DNA of 64,000 bases from Saccharospirillum sp039982735 (GCF_039982735.1 NZ_JBDWXV010000023.1:62001-126000); one strand, 5' to 3'. Positions 41,668 to 50,299 are shown, counted from the stretch's first letter. Notes: generated by a model from the letters alone, not told the origin. Made by a program: numbers and translations.

Positions 41668-43014
41668 ATGCTGGCGCTGTCCTATCGTCGCATTGTGAGT
41701 CTGGCGTTACCCATCAGCTTGCAAGCCTTGTTGACCTCGTCGCTGAGCGTGGTCGATATCTACATGGTCAGTTCCCTCGGTTCAGCCGCCGTTGCTGCCG
41801 TGGGGTTGATCAGTAAGGTTTACTTCGTTGCGCTGCTGATCGCCATTGGTTTGAGCGGTGGTGTTTCGATGCTGGTCGCACAGTATTGGGGCGCGTCAGA
41901 TCGCATCGCTGTGCTGGGGTATTTATGGACGGGTCTTGCCTGGTGCGGCCTGGCAATGTTGCCGCTGACAGTGATGGCATTGTTTTTTACCCAACCAATG
42001 GCCGGATTGTTATCGCCGGATGACGCCGTGGCCAACCTGGCCGCCAATTACTGGTTCTGGACCTTTCCCTTTGCCGCCCTCTCTGGCTTCAGTTTTCTAC
42101 TGGCCAGTGTGCAACGCGCCACCGGCGATACGCTGTGGCCGATGGCGGCCAGCGGCCTGGCGCTGCTGACCAATACATTGCTGAACTATCTGGTGTTGTT
42201 TGGGCCTTTCCCGGTGCTCAATATTGGCTTGGCCGGTGTTGCCTTTGCATCGGTTGCGTCGCGGGTGCTGGAGCTGGCCTTGCTGCTCTTTCTGTTGCGC
42301 CGCCATTTGCAGGTGGTTTGGGTGTGGTCGGCGGATAGGTTCTGGGAAGTCTGGCGCTATGGCCGGGTGCTGATGCTCAACGAGGGCCTCTGGAGTGCCG
42401 GTATTTTTGCCTTCTTTCTGGTCTATGCCTACATGGGGGCTGCGCCATTGGCGGCGATGAGTCTGATGTCGCCGCTGGAGAACGTGATCGTCGATCTGTT
42501 CATCGGCTTTGGCATAGCCGCGTCGATTTTGATTGGCCAGCACCTGGGCCGGCACGAATACGATGAAGCCCGGGCGCTGTGCTATTTCTTTCTGAATAAA
42601 ATCACCCTGGCGTCCGCCTTGCTCGCGGTTGTCCTGGCGTTAATGACACCGCTGGTGGTTGGCGCATTCGCCTTTGTGGAAGCGCCGGTTCGGGATTTGC
42701 TGGCCGGTGTCTGGCTGGTGTATTGCATTGGCTTGCCGGTACGCACTCACAATATGCTGGCGGTAATCGGTATTCTGCGGGCGGGTGGCGATAATCGGTT
42801 TGTGCTACTGACTGAAGCTATTTCACTCTGGTTACTGGCCGTACCGGTATCCGCGCTGGTCGCGCTCTGGCTGGGCTGGCCACTGTGGGCCGTGGTTGGA
42901 GTAACGGTGCTGGAGGAGCTGGGTAAAGTAGCATTGTTCCGGTGGCGAACAGGCCGGGGGTACTGGCTGAGAAATCTGACGTCGAAGCCAGGCTCCGACG
43001 TCTCAACTAGCTGA
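41668..43014 (+). CDS. MATE family efflux transporter, NorM-like
   Basis: 448-aa exporter with 12 hydrophobic helices. Signature N-terminus RRIVSLALPISLQALLTSSL and VDIYMVSSLGSAAVAAVGL; second half MLNEGLWSAGIFAFFLVYAYMG. Probably drives drug or organic-cation export with Na+ or H+. It has a TGTAACC-ATG context at 41668 and about 97 bp of leader. The C-terminus ends in a short polar tail. Confidence 0.9.
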   Translation: MLALSYRRIVSLALPISLQALLTSSLSVVDIYMVSSLGSAAVAAVGLISKVYFVALLIAIGLSGGVSMLVAQYWGASDRIAVLGYLWTGLAWCGLAMLPLTVMALFFTQPMAGLLSPDDAVANLAANYWFWTFPFAALSGFSFLLASVQRATGDTLWPMAASGLALLTNTLLNYLVLFGPFPVLNIGLAGVAFASVASRVLELALLLFLLRRHLQVVWVWSADRFWEVWRYGRVLMLNEGLWSAGIFAFFLVYAYMGAAPLAAMSLMSPLENVIVDLFIGFGIAASILIGQHLGRHEYDEARALCYFFLNKITLASALLAVVLALMTPLVVGAFAFVEAPVRDLLAGVWLVYCIGLPVRTHNMLAVIGILRAGGDNRFVLLTEAISLWLLAVPVSALVALWLGWPLWAVVGVTVLEELGKVALFRWRTGRGYWLRNLTSKPGSDVSTS

Positions 43015-43048
43015 TCAACTACAGTCCCGGTGATTTGGAGGCTGCTGG

Positions 43049-43675
43049 TCAGAAGCGGTAACTGAGAACCGTGCGAACTGAGACCGTTTGCACGTCGACG
43101 TTGCCGTTGAAGAATTCTTCGTAGTTGTCGCCGAAATGCCAGTCGGCCTGAATATCCAGACCCAGCTCATCCCAGTTGTAGCCACCGCCACCGCCAACAT
43201 AGAAACCACTGATTTGGGTGTCTTCGAAACCTTCCTGCTCAACGGACTCGCTGTAATAGCCCAGGCTGCCATAGTATTTGGTGCCATAGCGGGCCACACC
43301 GCGGCCCAGTTTGGCGCCGATATCCCAGCCGATCAGGTAGACATCGGAATCACTGGTGACGATTTGTTTGTAGTGATAGCTGCCCTGCAAGGCAAAGGCG
43401 CCAATACCGGCTTCGATATCTAGGGAGGGGCCGATAAAGGCGTCGTATTCGCTCTCATCCGGGTAGATCCAGACCGAGGAACGCACACCGGCGCCAATGG
43501 CAAAACCGCCCAGATCGGCCAGCGCTTCATCGCCATGACAATGGTATTCGCCGGTAACGGCGTCGTTGTGGCAGTCGAACCGATCCAGTGCACCGGGGTC
43601 GGCCCAGGCCGTTGGATGAATAACCAGGGCAGCCAGTGTGGCCATTGGCAAGCTGAGACGAAGCGGCAGGTGCAT
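43049..43675 (-). CDS. Secreted YHYH-motif protein with outer-membrane barrel-like domain
   Basis: 208-aa exported protein. Signal peptide ends near HPTAWA. Directly after it comes DRFDCHNDAVTGEYHCHGD, a YHYH-type Cys/His motif (CHNDxxTGxYHCH). The remainder alternates polar and aromatic residues (GSYHYKQIVTSDSDVYLIGW, GLDIQADWHFGDN) and ends VSVRTVLSYRF, with a terminal Phe as in beta-barrels. I infer an eight-stranded outer-membrane barrel carrying a small metal- or redox-active N-terminal head. Function unknown. Confidence 0.75.
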   Translation of the reverse strand: MHLPLRLSLPMATLAALVIHPTAWADPGALDRFDCHNDAVTGEYHCHGDEALADLGGFAIGAGVRSSVWIYPDESEYDAFIGPSLDIEAGIGAFALQGSYHYKQIVTSDSDVYLIGWDIGAKLGRGVARYGTKYYGSLGYYSESVEQEGFEDTQISGFYVGGGGGYNWDELGLDIQADWHFGDNYEEFFNGNVDVQTVSVRTVLSYRF

Positions 43676-43762
43676 GGGTTAACTCCTCATTTTTATCCTG
43701 ATCAGTGTATCACAGCCTTGCCATGCGGCCAGTGGCGGCGTTGTCAGATGAGAACCGGGTCA

Positions 43763-44656
43763 TCATATGGCACCCAGATCAAAGCTATGAAAACGACGAA
43801 TCAGGTGGTCCCGAACTACGGCGACGCGTTTAGGCAATTCACTGCGTTGAGCCCAAACCAGCCAGAGCAAGGTGTTTTCGATTTCCCAGTCGGGCAAAAC
43901 CTGTACCAGCCTACCCTGCTGTAAGGGTTCCCGCAGCACCAGATTTGATAGCCGGGCAATGCCCAGCCCCTGCTCGGCGGCCAGTAACTGGGCCTGGCTG
44001 CTGGGCGCATGCCAGCTGCCCTGGGGGTAATGTACGTGGTGGTCGTTGCCCCGTCGGAATTGCCAGGACTTGGGTGTGCCGGTAATGCAATTGAAGTTGC
44101 CCAGTTCGCCGGGATGACGCGGAAACCCATGTTGGTTCAAATAACGGGGGCTGGCGCAGAGCATTAGGCGCAGCCGGCCAACCCGTTCGGCGGCCACCCC
44201 GCTGCCCGGGTCATCACCGCCGCGCAGTACCAGATCTACCGGGTCCTGGTTCGGGTCGACCCGGGCACTGCTGAAATCGATTTGGAACTGCAATTGCGGG
44301 TGCTGGGCAGCCACTTCGGTCAGCATACGCGCCAGATAGTGCTCGCCCAGAATACCCCCCACCGAGTTGATGCGTACCGGCCCGGATAACCGGTCAGCCA
44401 TCATTTTCAGGCTATGCTCGGCCGCATCAATCTGGTTCAGGCTCGACTGGGTGCGCAGGCGAAAATGCTCACCCTCTGGCGTGAGTGACACACTGCGAGT
44501 CGTACGATGCAGCAAGGTTATCCCCAGCCGGGCTTCCAGCTCGGCCACTCTCTGACTGATGCGCCCTCGAGATATCGACAGTTTCTCCGCCGCCCGGGTA
44601 AAACTCCCGGCTTCACAGACAGCAAGAAAGGCCTCAATCTCGGCAAAACGATCCAT
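43763..44656 (-). CDS. LysR family transcriptional regulator
   Basis: 297-aa regulator. N-terminal winged helix-turn-helix MDRFAEIEAFLAVCEAGSFT and KLSISRGRISQRVAELEARLG, linker, then the co-inducer domain (GPVRINSVGGILGEHYLARM). It is divergent from the aldo/keto reductase cluster, the usual arrangement for a LysR protein controlling its neighbour, with hairpin element C between. Target genes are inferred from position only. Confidence 0.92.
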   Translation of the reverse strand: MDRFAEIEAFLAVCEAGSFTRAAEKLSISRGRISQRVAELEARLGITLLHRTTRSVSLTPEGEHFRLRTQSSLNQIDAAEHSLKMMADRLSGPVRINSVGGILGEHYLARMLTEVAAQHPQLQFQIDFSSARVDPNQDPVDLVLRGGDDPGSGVAAERVGRLRLMLCASPRYLNQHGFPRHPGELGNFNCITGTPKSWQFRRGNDHHVHYPQGSWHAPSSQAQLLAAEQGLGIARLSNLVLREPLQQGRLVQVLPDWEIENTLLWLVWAQRSELPKRVAVVRDHLIRRFHSFDLGAI

Positions 44657-44766
44657 TGGTTAGTCTCATTAACGAATAAGGTTAATTTTTGCAGGATTAT
44701 AACTGGAATGATAGCAACTATAATGGTCTCAATATTTTGTAGTGCATAGTTAGCGTTGGCGCAAGT

Positions 44767-44875
44767 GACGGCTGCCGGGTAGACCTGTTCGGGGAAGTCT
44801 GAGGCATGGATGCCGAAGCCTAGGCCCCATGGACGGGTTTACGCCGACCCCGAACAGGTCTACCCGGTAGCTGGC
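44767..44875 (+). repeat. GGA-loop hairpin element C
   Basis: Arms 44767-44794 and 44848-44875 pair over 28 positions: two + strand G-U wobbles and one A/G mismatch. The inner hairpins are GGCA-TGGA-TGCC (44803-44814), in an 18-base block TCTGAGGCATGGATGCCG that is identical to element B, and CCC-ATGGAC-GGG (44826-44837). GGAs are 23 nt apart. It ends 93 bp before the first aldo/keto reductase ATG and may therefore be in that gene's 5' leader. The downstream block TTTACGCCGACCCC resembles element A. Confidence 0.86.
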
Positions 44876-44968
44876 ACGTATTTCAGCCACCAGAGGCAAC
44901 CTAAATTTCGTTTTTGGCATACGAGCCACCTAAGCAAGCCATTTCCAAGAAACGACCAGGAGCAGACT

Positions 44969-45964
44969 ATGAGCCAGATTGTTCAACACAGACCCCTCGG
45001 TAAAACCGGCTATTCCGTCTCTGAAATCGGCCTGGGCTGTTGGCAGTTGGGTGGTGACTGGGGTGCCCTGCAAGCGGGTCAGGCCGAGTCGGTTTTGCAA
45101 GCCGCCAGCGATAACGGCGTCACCTTTTGGGATACCGCGGATGTGTATGGCGGGGGCGAAAGTGAACGCATTATTGGCGAGTTCAACAAAACGCATCCTG
45201 AAACTGACCGCATCATCGTCACCAAGGCGGGCCGCACTCCCGAACAGTACCCGGATGGCTACAGCCGGGACCGGCTGAAAGCGGCCATTGAGGCATCGCG
45301 TGAGCGGCTGCAGGTCGAGCAGCTTGATATGGTTCAGTTGCACTGCATTCCGATCAACGAGATCAAACGCGGTGACGTCTTTGAATGGCTGGCCGAGTTT
45401 AAACAGGCTGGTCTGATACGCCAGTTTGGCGCCAGTGTTGAAACCTGTGACGATGCCCGCTACTGCCTCGAAAATACGGACGTCGCCTCGCTGCAGTTAA
45501 TCGTGAATCTTCTACGTCAGGATATGGCCGAATCCATTCTGCCGCTGGCGCATCAGAAAGAGGTTGGCGTAATCGTTCGGCTTGGTCTGGCGAGTGGATT
45601 GCTCTCCGGTAAAATGACGGCTGATCATGAATTTGCCAAAGAGGATCACCGCAATTTCAATCAGAATGGCGATGCCTTTTTTGTGGGTGAAACCTTTGCT
45701 GGTCTGCCCTATAAAACCGGCGTCGCACTGGCTCATGAACTGAAAAGCCTGGTACCGGATGGCATGACACTGGCGCAGATGTCATTGCGCTGGTTGTTGG
45801 ATCAGCAAGGCGTCAGCAGTGTCATAACCGGCGCCAGCCGGCCCGAGCAGATTGCCGACAATGCGGCGGTTTCTGCGTTACCGTCGCTCGACAACGAATT
45901 GCACACCCAGCTGTCGCACTTTTATCACGACCGTGTGCGTCAGCACATTCGGGGAGAAATCTGA
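44969..45964 (+). CDS. Aldo/keto reductase 1
   Basis: 331-aa NADPH-dependent TIM-barrel reductase. Start ATG at 44969 with AGGAG at 44958-44962; the frame runs open upstream through hairpin element C but has no family resemblance there. Catalytic tetrad candidates: Asp and Tyr in FWDTADVYGGGESE, Lys in VTKAG, His in VQLHCIP. Cofactor region SSVITGASRPEQIADNA. Its stop overlaps the next ATG by one base. Substrate unknown. Confidence 0.92.
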   Translation: MSQIVQHRPLGKTGYSVSEIGLGCWQLGGDWGALQAGQAESVLQAASDNGVTFWDTADVYGGGESERIIGEFNKTHPETDRIIVTKAGRTPEQYPDGYSRDRLKAAIEASRERLQVEQLDMVQLHCIPINEIKRGDVFEWLAEFKQAGLIRQFGASVETCDDARYCLENTDVASLQLIVNLLRQDMAESILPLAHQKEVGVIVRLGLASGLLSGKMTADHEFAKEDHRNFNQNGDAFFVGETFAGLPYKTGVALAHELKSLVPDGMTLAQMSLRWLLDQQGVSSVITGASRPEQIADNAAVSALPSLDNELHTQLSHFYHDRVRQHIRGEI

Positions 45965-46905
45965 TGCATTATCGTCGACTGGGTAAAACCGAACTGAAGG
46001 TATCCGATATTGGGTTTGGCGCCTGGCAACTGGGCAATAACGATCAGTGGGGCGGTATGGATGACACCACCGCCCATCAGTTGGTGGCCGGAGCACTCGA
46101 CCGGGGCTGTAACCTGTTCGACACCGCACCGAATTATGCGAAAACCAACAGTGAGCGGTTGTTGGGCGAAACGCTGCGCGGTGTGCGGCAAGAGGTGGTA
46201 CTGGTCAGTAAATTTGGCCACAAGCCGGAAGGCGGCACCGATTACAGTGCCGTAGCGTTTCAGGAAAGTCTGCATGGTTCGCTGGAGCGTTTGAAAACGG
46301 ACTATCTGGACGTGGTCCTTGTTCACAGCCCGCCGCTTGAAGTATTGAACGGGCAGCACCCGATTTGGCAGGCGATGAAAAAAGCGCAAACCGAAGGCAA
46401 GGTGCGCTTTTATGGCGCGAGTACCGATTACGCCTTTGAAGTGCGCGAAACGCTCGAAACCACCGATGCCCAGGTGCTGGAGCTTCTGTTCAACGTGCTG
46501 CACCAGGATGTAAGACTGGCCTTTGACCAGGTGCGCGCCAACGACGTCGGTGTCATTACCAAGGTGCCGCTCGACAGTGGCTGGCTCGGTGGCAAGTATA
46601 ACGCCCAAACCGTTTTCGATGGCGTACGCAAACGCTGGAGCCAGGCAGACGTTGAACAACGCGCTGCTCTGGTTGAACAACTGGCCTGGCTACCCTCCGC
46701 TGATCGGAACCTGGCCCAACAATCTCTGGCCTACTTGCTCAGCTACGATGAAGTGTCCAGTGTGATCCCGGGTATTCGTTCCCAGGCGCAACTGGACGCC
46801 AACTTCGGCGCCACCGGTCAACGGTTGTCGGCCGCCGATCGCGCCAGGCTGGAAACGTTCTGGGATGGTTTCACTGACAAAGGCACTCATTTGCTGCCCT
46901 GGTAG
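45964..46905 (+). CDS. Aldo/keto reductase 2
   Basis: 313-aa reductase of the same superfamily, related to L-galactose/L-fucose dehydrogenase-like members. Tetrad candidates in LFDTAPNYAKTNSE (Asp, Tyr), VLVSKFGHK (Lys) and VVLVHSPPLE (His); C-terminal VSSVIPGIRSQAQLDANF for the cofactor phosphate. Translationally coupled to aldo/keto reductase 1. It is only distantly similar to either neighbour, so the cluster is not a recent tandem duplication. Confidence 0.92.
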   Translation: MHYRRLGKTELKVSDIGFGAWQLGNNDQWGGMDDTTAHQLVAGALDRGCNLFDTAPNYAKTNSERLLGETLRGVRQEVVLVSKFGHKPEGGTDYSAVAFQESLHGSLERLKTDYLDVVLVHSPPLEVLNGQHPIWQAMKKAQTEGKVRFYGASTDYAFEVRETLETTDAQVLELLFNVLHQDVRLAFDQVRANDVGVITKVPLDSGWLGGKYNAQTVFDGVRKRWSQADVEQRAALVEQLAWLPSADRNLAQQSLAYLLSYDEVSSVIPGIRSQAQLDANFGATGQRLSAADRARLETFWDGFTDKGTHLLPW

Positions 46906-46963
46906 GGTTTTGTTTGGTGCCACTGGCCCGACGTTCGGCGTTCGCTTTTTCTGCCAGTCGTTC

Positions 46964-47069
46964 GGGCTGAGGGTGAGCTTCATTCCGCCCCTGTCAGAGA
47001 CACTTCCCTGTGTCGCTGACAGGGACGCGAGCGTCCTGCTCGCTGCTCCATGAAACTCTCCCACAGCCC
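46964..47069 (-). repeat. GGA-loop hairpin element E (divergent, opposite strand)
   Basis: Outer arms 46964-46983 and 47050-47069 match at 17 of 20 positions; one departure is a U-G wobble on the - strand. Inside, read on the - strand: GCGAG-CAGGACG-CTCGC (47027-47043) and a long hairpin CCTGTCAG...CTGACAGG (46990-47023) whose loop lies in ACAGGGAAGT. Both loops hold AGGA/GGGA motifs of the CsrA type. The sequence is not homologous to elements A-D, only the architecture matches. It fills the 259-bp gap between reductases 2 and 3, antisense to both. Confidence 0.55.
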
Positions 47070-47164
47070 TAAGTGTTGGAGCGAACGTCTTATTTGAGCA
47101 TCACTTTTTATAGCAAAAAGCCTGATCAATTATTTAAACGACCACGAGTCGTATAGGAGTCACC

Positions 47165-48160
47165 ATGGAATATCGTCGTCTTGGCCGTTCCGGCCTGAAA
47201 GTATCAGCCCTGTCATTAGGGTCCTGGGTTACCTTTGGCAAGCAGGTTGATTTGAACGATGCCAAAACCTTACTGAAAACCGCCTACGACAGCGGCGTGA
47301 ATTTTTTCGATAACGCTGAAGGGTATGAAGCCGGCGAATCGGAAAAAATCATGGGTGATGCCATTGATGCATTGGGCTTGCCGCGCGATACCTTTGTCGT
47401 GTCATCCAAAGTGTTCTGGGGTGGTGAAAAGCCGACGCAATTGGGCTTGTCGGCCAAGCACGTGCGCGATGCCTGTGATGCAGCGCTGCGTCGCCTGAAA
47501 GTCGACTACCTCGATTTGTTTTTCTGCCACCGTCCCGATGTCGATACCCCCATTGAAGAAACGGTGCGTGCCATGCATCAGTTGGTGATGCAGGGTAAAA
47601 TTATGTACTGGGGCACGTCGGAGTGGAATGCGCAGCAGCTCACGGAAGCCCACGCCATTGCTCGTCAGGAACATCTGACGCCACCGACGATGGAACAGCC
47701 GCAGTACAACATGTTCAACCGCGACAAGGTAGAGGGTGAGTACCGGCCGATTTACGAACAGTATGGATTGGGTACTACCATCTGGTCGCCGCTGGCGTCG
47801 GGCATTCTGACCGGTAAATACCTGGATGGCATTCCCGATGACAGCCGCATGAACCTGCCGGGCTACGAGTGGTTGAAGGACACCTTGCTCAGCGATGACG
47901 GCAAGGCGCGGTTGGAAAAAGTTCGTCAGTTGAAACCCATCGCCGATGAGCTGGGCCTGAGCCTGACGCACCTGTCGCTGGCCTGGTGTTTGAAAAACCC
48001 GAACGTCAGCACGGTGATTCTGGGCGCGTCTCGTTTGAGTCAGTTGGAAGATAACCTGAAGTCACTGGATGCGACTGATAAGTTGGACGATGCGGTGATG
48101 GAGCGGATTGATACTGTGCTGGATAATAAGCCAGCGGGGCCTGAGCGATTCGGGCAGTAA
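47165..48160 (+). CDS. Aldo/keto reductase 3 (Kv-beta-like)
   Basis: 331-aa reductase resembling potassium-channel beta subunits and YghZ: MEYRRLGRSGLKVSALSLGS, FFDNAEGYEAGESEKIMG, VVSSKVFWGG, DLFFCHRPDVDTPIEETV, YWGTSEWNAQQ, and VSTVILGASRLSQLEDNL. The tetrad Asp/Tyr/Lys/His is intact. GGAGT precedes the ATG at 47157-47161. It likely reduces reactive carbonyls such as methylglyoxal; this is family knowledge, not shown here. A terminator follows. Confidence 0.93.
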   Translation: MEYRRLGRSGLKVSALSLGSWVTFGKQVDLNDAKTLLKTAYDSGVNFFDNAEGYEAGESEKIMGDAIDALGLPRDTFVVSSKVFWGGEKPTQLGLSAKHVRDACDAALRRLKVDYLDLFFCHRPDVDTPIEETVRAMHQLVMQGKIMYWGTSEWNAQQLTEAHAIARQEHLTPPTMEQPQYNMFNRDKVEGEYRPIYEQYGLGTTIWSPLASGILTGKYLDGIPDDSRMNLPGYEWLKDTLLSDDGKARLEKVRQLKPIADELGLSLTHLSLAWCLKNPNVSTVILGASRLSQLEDNLKSLDATDKLDDAVMERIDTVLDNKPAGPERFGQ

Positions 48161-48183
48161 ACAGACAGTTGTTGTAACGGGAG

Positions 48184-48214
48184 CGGGCCTGGTGTGATGT
48201 CAGGCCCGTTTTTT
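48184..48214 (+). terminator. Rho-independent terminator after aldo/keto reductase 3
   Basis: Stem CGGGCCTG (48184-48191) with CAGGCCCG (48201-48208), 9-nt loop, followed by TTTTTT. It isolates the reductase cluster from the MFS transporter and lies before hairpin element D. Confidence 0.92.
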
Positions 48215-48260
48215 ATCGTTTAAGAGATAGGTTTTTATTCGATAGAAACCATTGATCCAG

Positions 48261-48442
48261 TGGAGGGTGCCGGGTGTCACTATTGAGGGGAGTGCGCAAC
48301 ATGGACAAAAACGCCAGGAGCGTTTTTGCATGAGCGAAGCGTGCCCGAAGGGTGAATCCCATGGATGGGATTCATATCATGCGGTCTAGCCCCCATGGAT
48401 GGGTCTACGGCGACCCTCAATAGTGATACGCGGCGCCCTCCA
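48261..48442 (+). repeat. GGA-loop hairpin element D (expanded)
   Basis: Arms 48261-48289 and 48414-48442 pair over 29 positions; of three departures, two are wobbles on the + strand and one is G/G. The core is longer than in A-C and holds three hairpins: CAAAAACGC-CAGGA-GCGTTTTTG (48306-48328), GAATCCCA-TGGA-TGGGATTC (48354-48373) and CCCA-TGGA-TGGG (48392-48403). The exit block GTCTACGGCGACCC is homologous to A and C. It sits 54 bp before the MFS start, after the preceding terminator, so it should be part of the MFS 5' leader if the promoter is upstream. Confidence 0.83.
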
Positions 48443-48496
48443 CGACTCGTGGCAGTTGCAGAGCAACCACCTATCATTGAGACACTGGGAAGAAAA

Positions 48497-49666
48497 TTGA
48501 ATAAAGCGTTTTGGTTACAACCGATGGTGTTGCGTCTGCTGGCCCTGTGTTTGTTGCTGGGTACAGCGGGTGCGTCTGTGTTTCCGGTGTTGAGTACGCA
48601 CCTGGCGATTAATCTGGGCATTGAGCCGCTGTGGATCGGGGTGTTTTTTGCGGCCAATACACTGGCGGGTATTGGTGTCAGTCAGTGGCTGGCCAAACGT
48701 TCGGATGCCGGCATGAGTCGGATGAAGATTTTATATGTGTCGGTGATTGTGTCGATGATCGGCTCAGTTGGCCTGGGTGTTGTAACCTGGTATCCGTTGT
48801 TACTCGTGGTGGGCATGGTCTGGTTTGGGTTGTCATCGACAGCCCAGCCACAACTGTTTGCGCTGGCCCGTGAACAGGTGAACGATCAGCAGGCTGCGTT
48901 ATTTCAATCGGTGTTGCGTGCCACCATTTCGATGAGCTGGATCGCTGGCCCACCGCTTGCCTACCTGCTCTTTGACTGGCTCGGTTTTCGGACTTTGATG
49001 ATGATTACCGCAGCCATCTTCTTCCTGACATTACTGATGTTGCCGGGTATGAAAGACACGCGGCTGTCGGGCTCGGTCAGCAAGGTCTCGGTGACTGATC
49101 CGCGTGTGCTTGGGTTAATGCTGGTGACCATCGCCATCTTTGCAGCCAACTCCATGTACATTGTGTATATGCCCTTGTATGTGCGGGATGTACTCGGGCT
49201 GATGACCATTGCCCCGGGGTTGTTGATGGGCCTGGCAGCCGGACTGGAAATTCCGATCATGATCTTTGGTGGTGCCCAGGCCTGGCGCTGGCACCTGTTT
49301 TCTCCACTCAAGGTCGCGGCCATCAGTGGCATGATCTTTTATACCGGCGTCTGGTGGTTCGACAGCTTCAACATGTTGCTGGTGATGCAACTGTTTAACG
49401 CCGGTTTGGTCGGGCTGGCGGCAGGCATAGGCATCAGCATTTTCCAATCGCTGATGAAAGACCGGCTCGGGATGGCCTCGACGCTGTATACCAACTCGAT
49501 TAAGATCGGCAGCCTTGCCGGCGCTGGCCTGGGTGGGGTTGTCGCCCAGTGGGGCGGCTACGATGGCGTCTTCATAGGCTGTGGCTTGTTAGCAGCGACC
49601 GCGACGGTGCTCGTTTTCTGGATCAGTTCAAAACCTGGGTTGTCTGAGGAGTCACCCGCATCATGA
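48497..49666 (+). CDS. MFS transporter, sugar-efflux (SetA)-like
   Basis: 389-aa permease with 12 helices. I start at TTG 48497 (MNKAFWLQPMVLRLLALCLL) with GGGAAG just upstream; the next option is ATG 48524. Earlier in-frame codons fall in hairpin element D. Motifs LSTHLAINLGIEPLWIGVFF, GLSSTAQPQLFALAREQ, RATISMSWIAGPPLAYL and FQSLMKDRLGMASTLYTNS are those of the SetA/SotA sugar-efflux branch. It overlaps the LysE-type gene by 4 bp. Confidence 0.88.
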   Translation: MNKAFWLQPMVLRLLALCLLLGTAGASVFPVLSTHLAINLGIEPLWIGVFFAANTLAGIGVSQWLAKRSDAGMSRMKILYVSVIVSMIGSVGLGVVTWYPLLLVVGMVWFGLSSTAQPQLFALAREQVNDQQAALFQSVLRATISMSWIAGPPLAYLLFDWLGFRTLMMITAAIFFLTLLMLPGMKDTRLSGSVSKVSVTDPRVLGLMLVTIAIFAANSMYIVYMPLYVRDVLGLMTIAPGLLMGLAAGLEIPIMIFGGAQAWRWHLFSPLKVAAISGMIFYTGVWWFDSFNMLLVMQLFNAGLVGLAAGIGISIFQSLMKDRLGMASTLYTNSIKIGSLAGAGLGGVVAQWGGYDGVFIGCGLLAATATVLVFWISSKPGLSEESPAS

Positions 49667-50289
49667 TCAATACTGCCTTACTGGCTGCTTTTATTCCTAC
49701 CTTTGCGTTGGTGTCACTGACGCCGGGTATGTGCATGACGCTGTCAATGAGTCTTGGCATCACCATTGGCATCAAACGGACCCTGTGGATGATGATCGGT
49801 GAACTCATTGGCGTTGGTCTGGTCAGTGTACTGGCAGTGATCGGCGTTGCTGCGATCATGCTCAGCGCACCCATGGTGTTTACCATTTTCAAATGGGCCG
49901 GTGGGCTCTACCTGATGTGGCTTGGACTGCAAATGTGGCAGTCGCGTGGCAAGCTGGCAATACCGGAAACGGGCGATTCCGCGCATGCCGGTGCCAGCAG
50001 GGTGCAACTGGCGATTCAGGGGTTTGTTACCGCGGTTGCCAATCCCAAAGGCTGGGCCTTTACCATGGTGTTGTTGCCACCGTTCCTGGACGACAGCAAA
50101 CCGCTGGCCCCACAATTGGCGGCGCTGGTTGCCATTATGCTGCTGATCGAATGGGTGGCGCTGATGATGTATGCCAGCGGCGGAAAATCCCTGAGTGTGG
50201 TGTTATCGCGCGGTCAGAACGTGCGGCTGATTAACCGGATTGCCGGTACATTAATGTTGGTGGTTGGGGTTTGGCTGGCACTGGGCTAA
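49663..50289 (+). CDS. LysE family amino-acid exporter
   Basis: 208-aa exporter with about six helices and the LysE/RhtB opening FALVSLTPGMCMTLSMSLGITIG, followed by LYLMWLGLQMWQS and AVANPKGWAFTMVLLPPF. Substrate (an amino acid or derivative) is unknown. Translationally coupled to the MFS gene by an ATGA overlap, so both exporters would share any control from hairpin element D. Convergent with the GGDEF-EAL gene. Confidence 0.92.
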   Translation: MINTALLAAFIPTFALVSLTPGMCMTLSMSLGITIGIKRTLWMMIGELIGVGLVSVLAVIGVAAIMLSAPMVFTIFKWAGGLYLMWLGLQMWQSRGKLAIPETGDSAHAGASRVQLAIQGFVTAVANPKGWAFTMVLLPPFLDDSKPLAPQLAALVAIMLLIEWVALMMYASGGKSLSVVLSRGQNVRLINRIAGTLMLVVGVWLALG

Positions 50290-50299
50290 GTTCACCACG

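Noticed and set aside
44810..44968. Coding extension of aldo/keto reductase 1 into element C
   Set aside because: Residues before 44969 are a translation of the hairpin element; a good ribosome-binding site precedes 44969.
46690..47064. Leftward frame overlapping reductase 2 and the intergenic gap
   Set aside because: No family resemblance; it covers hairpin element E and antisense reductase sequence.
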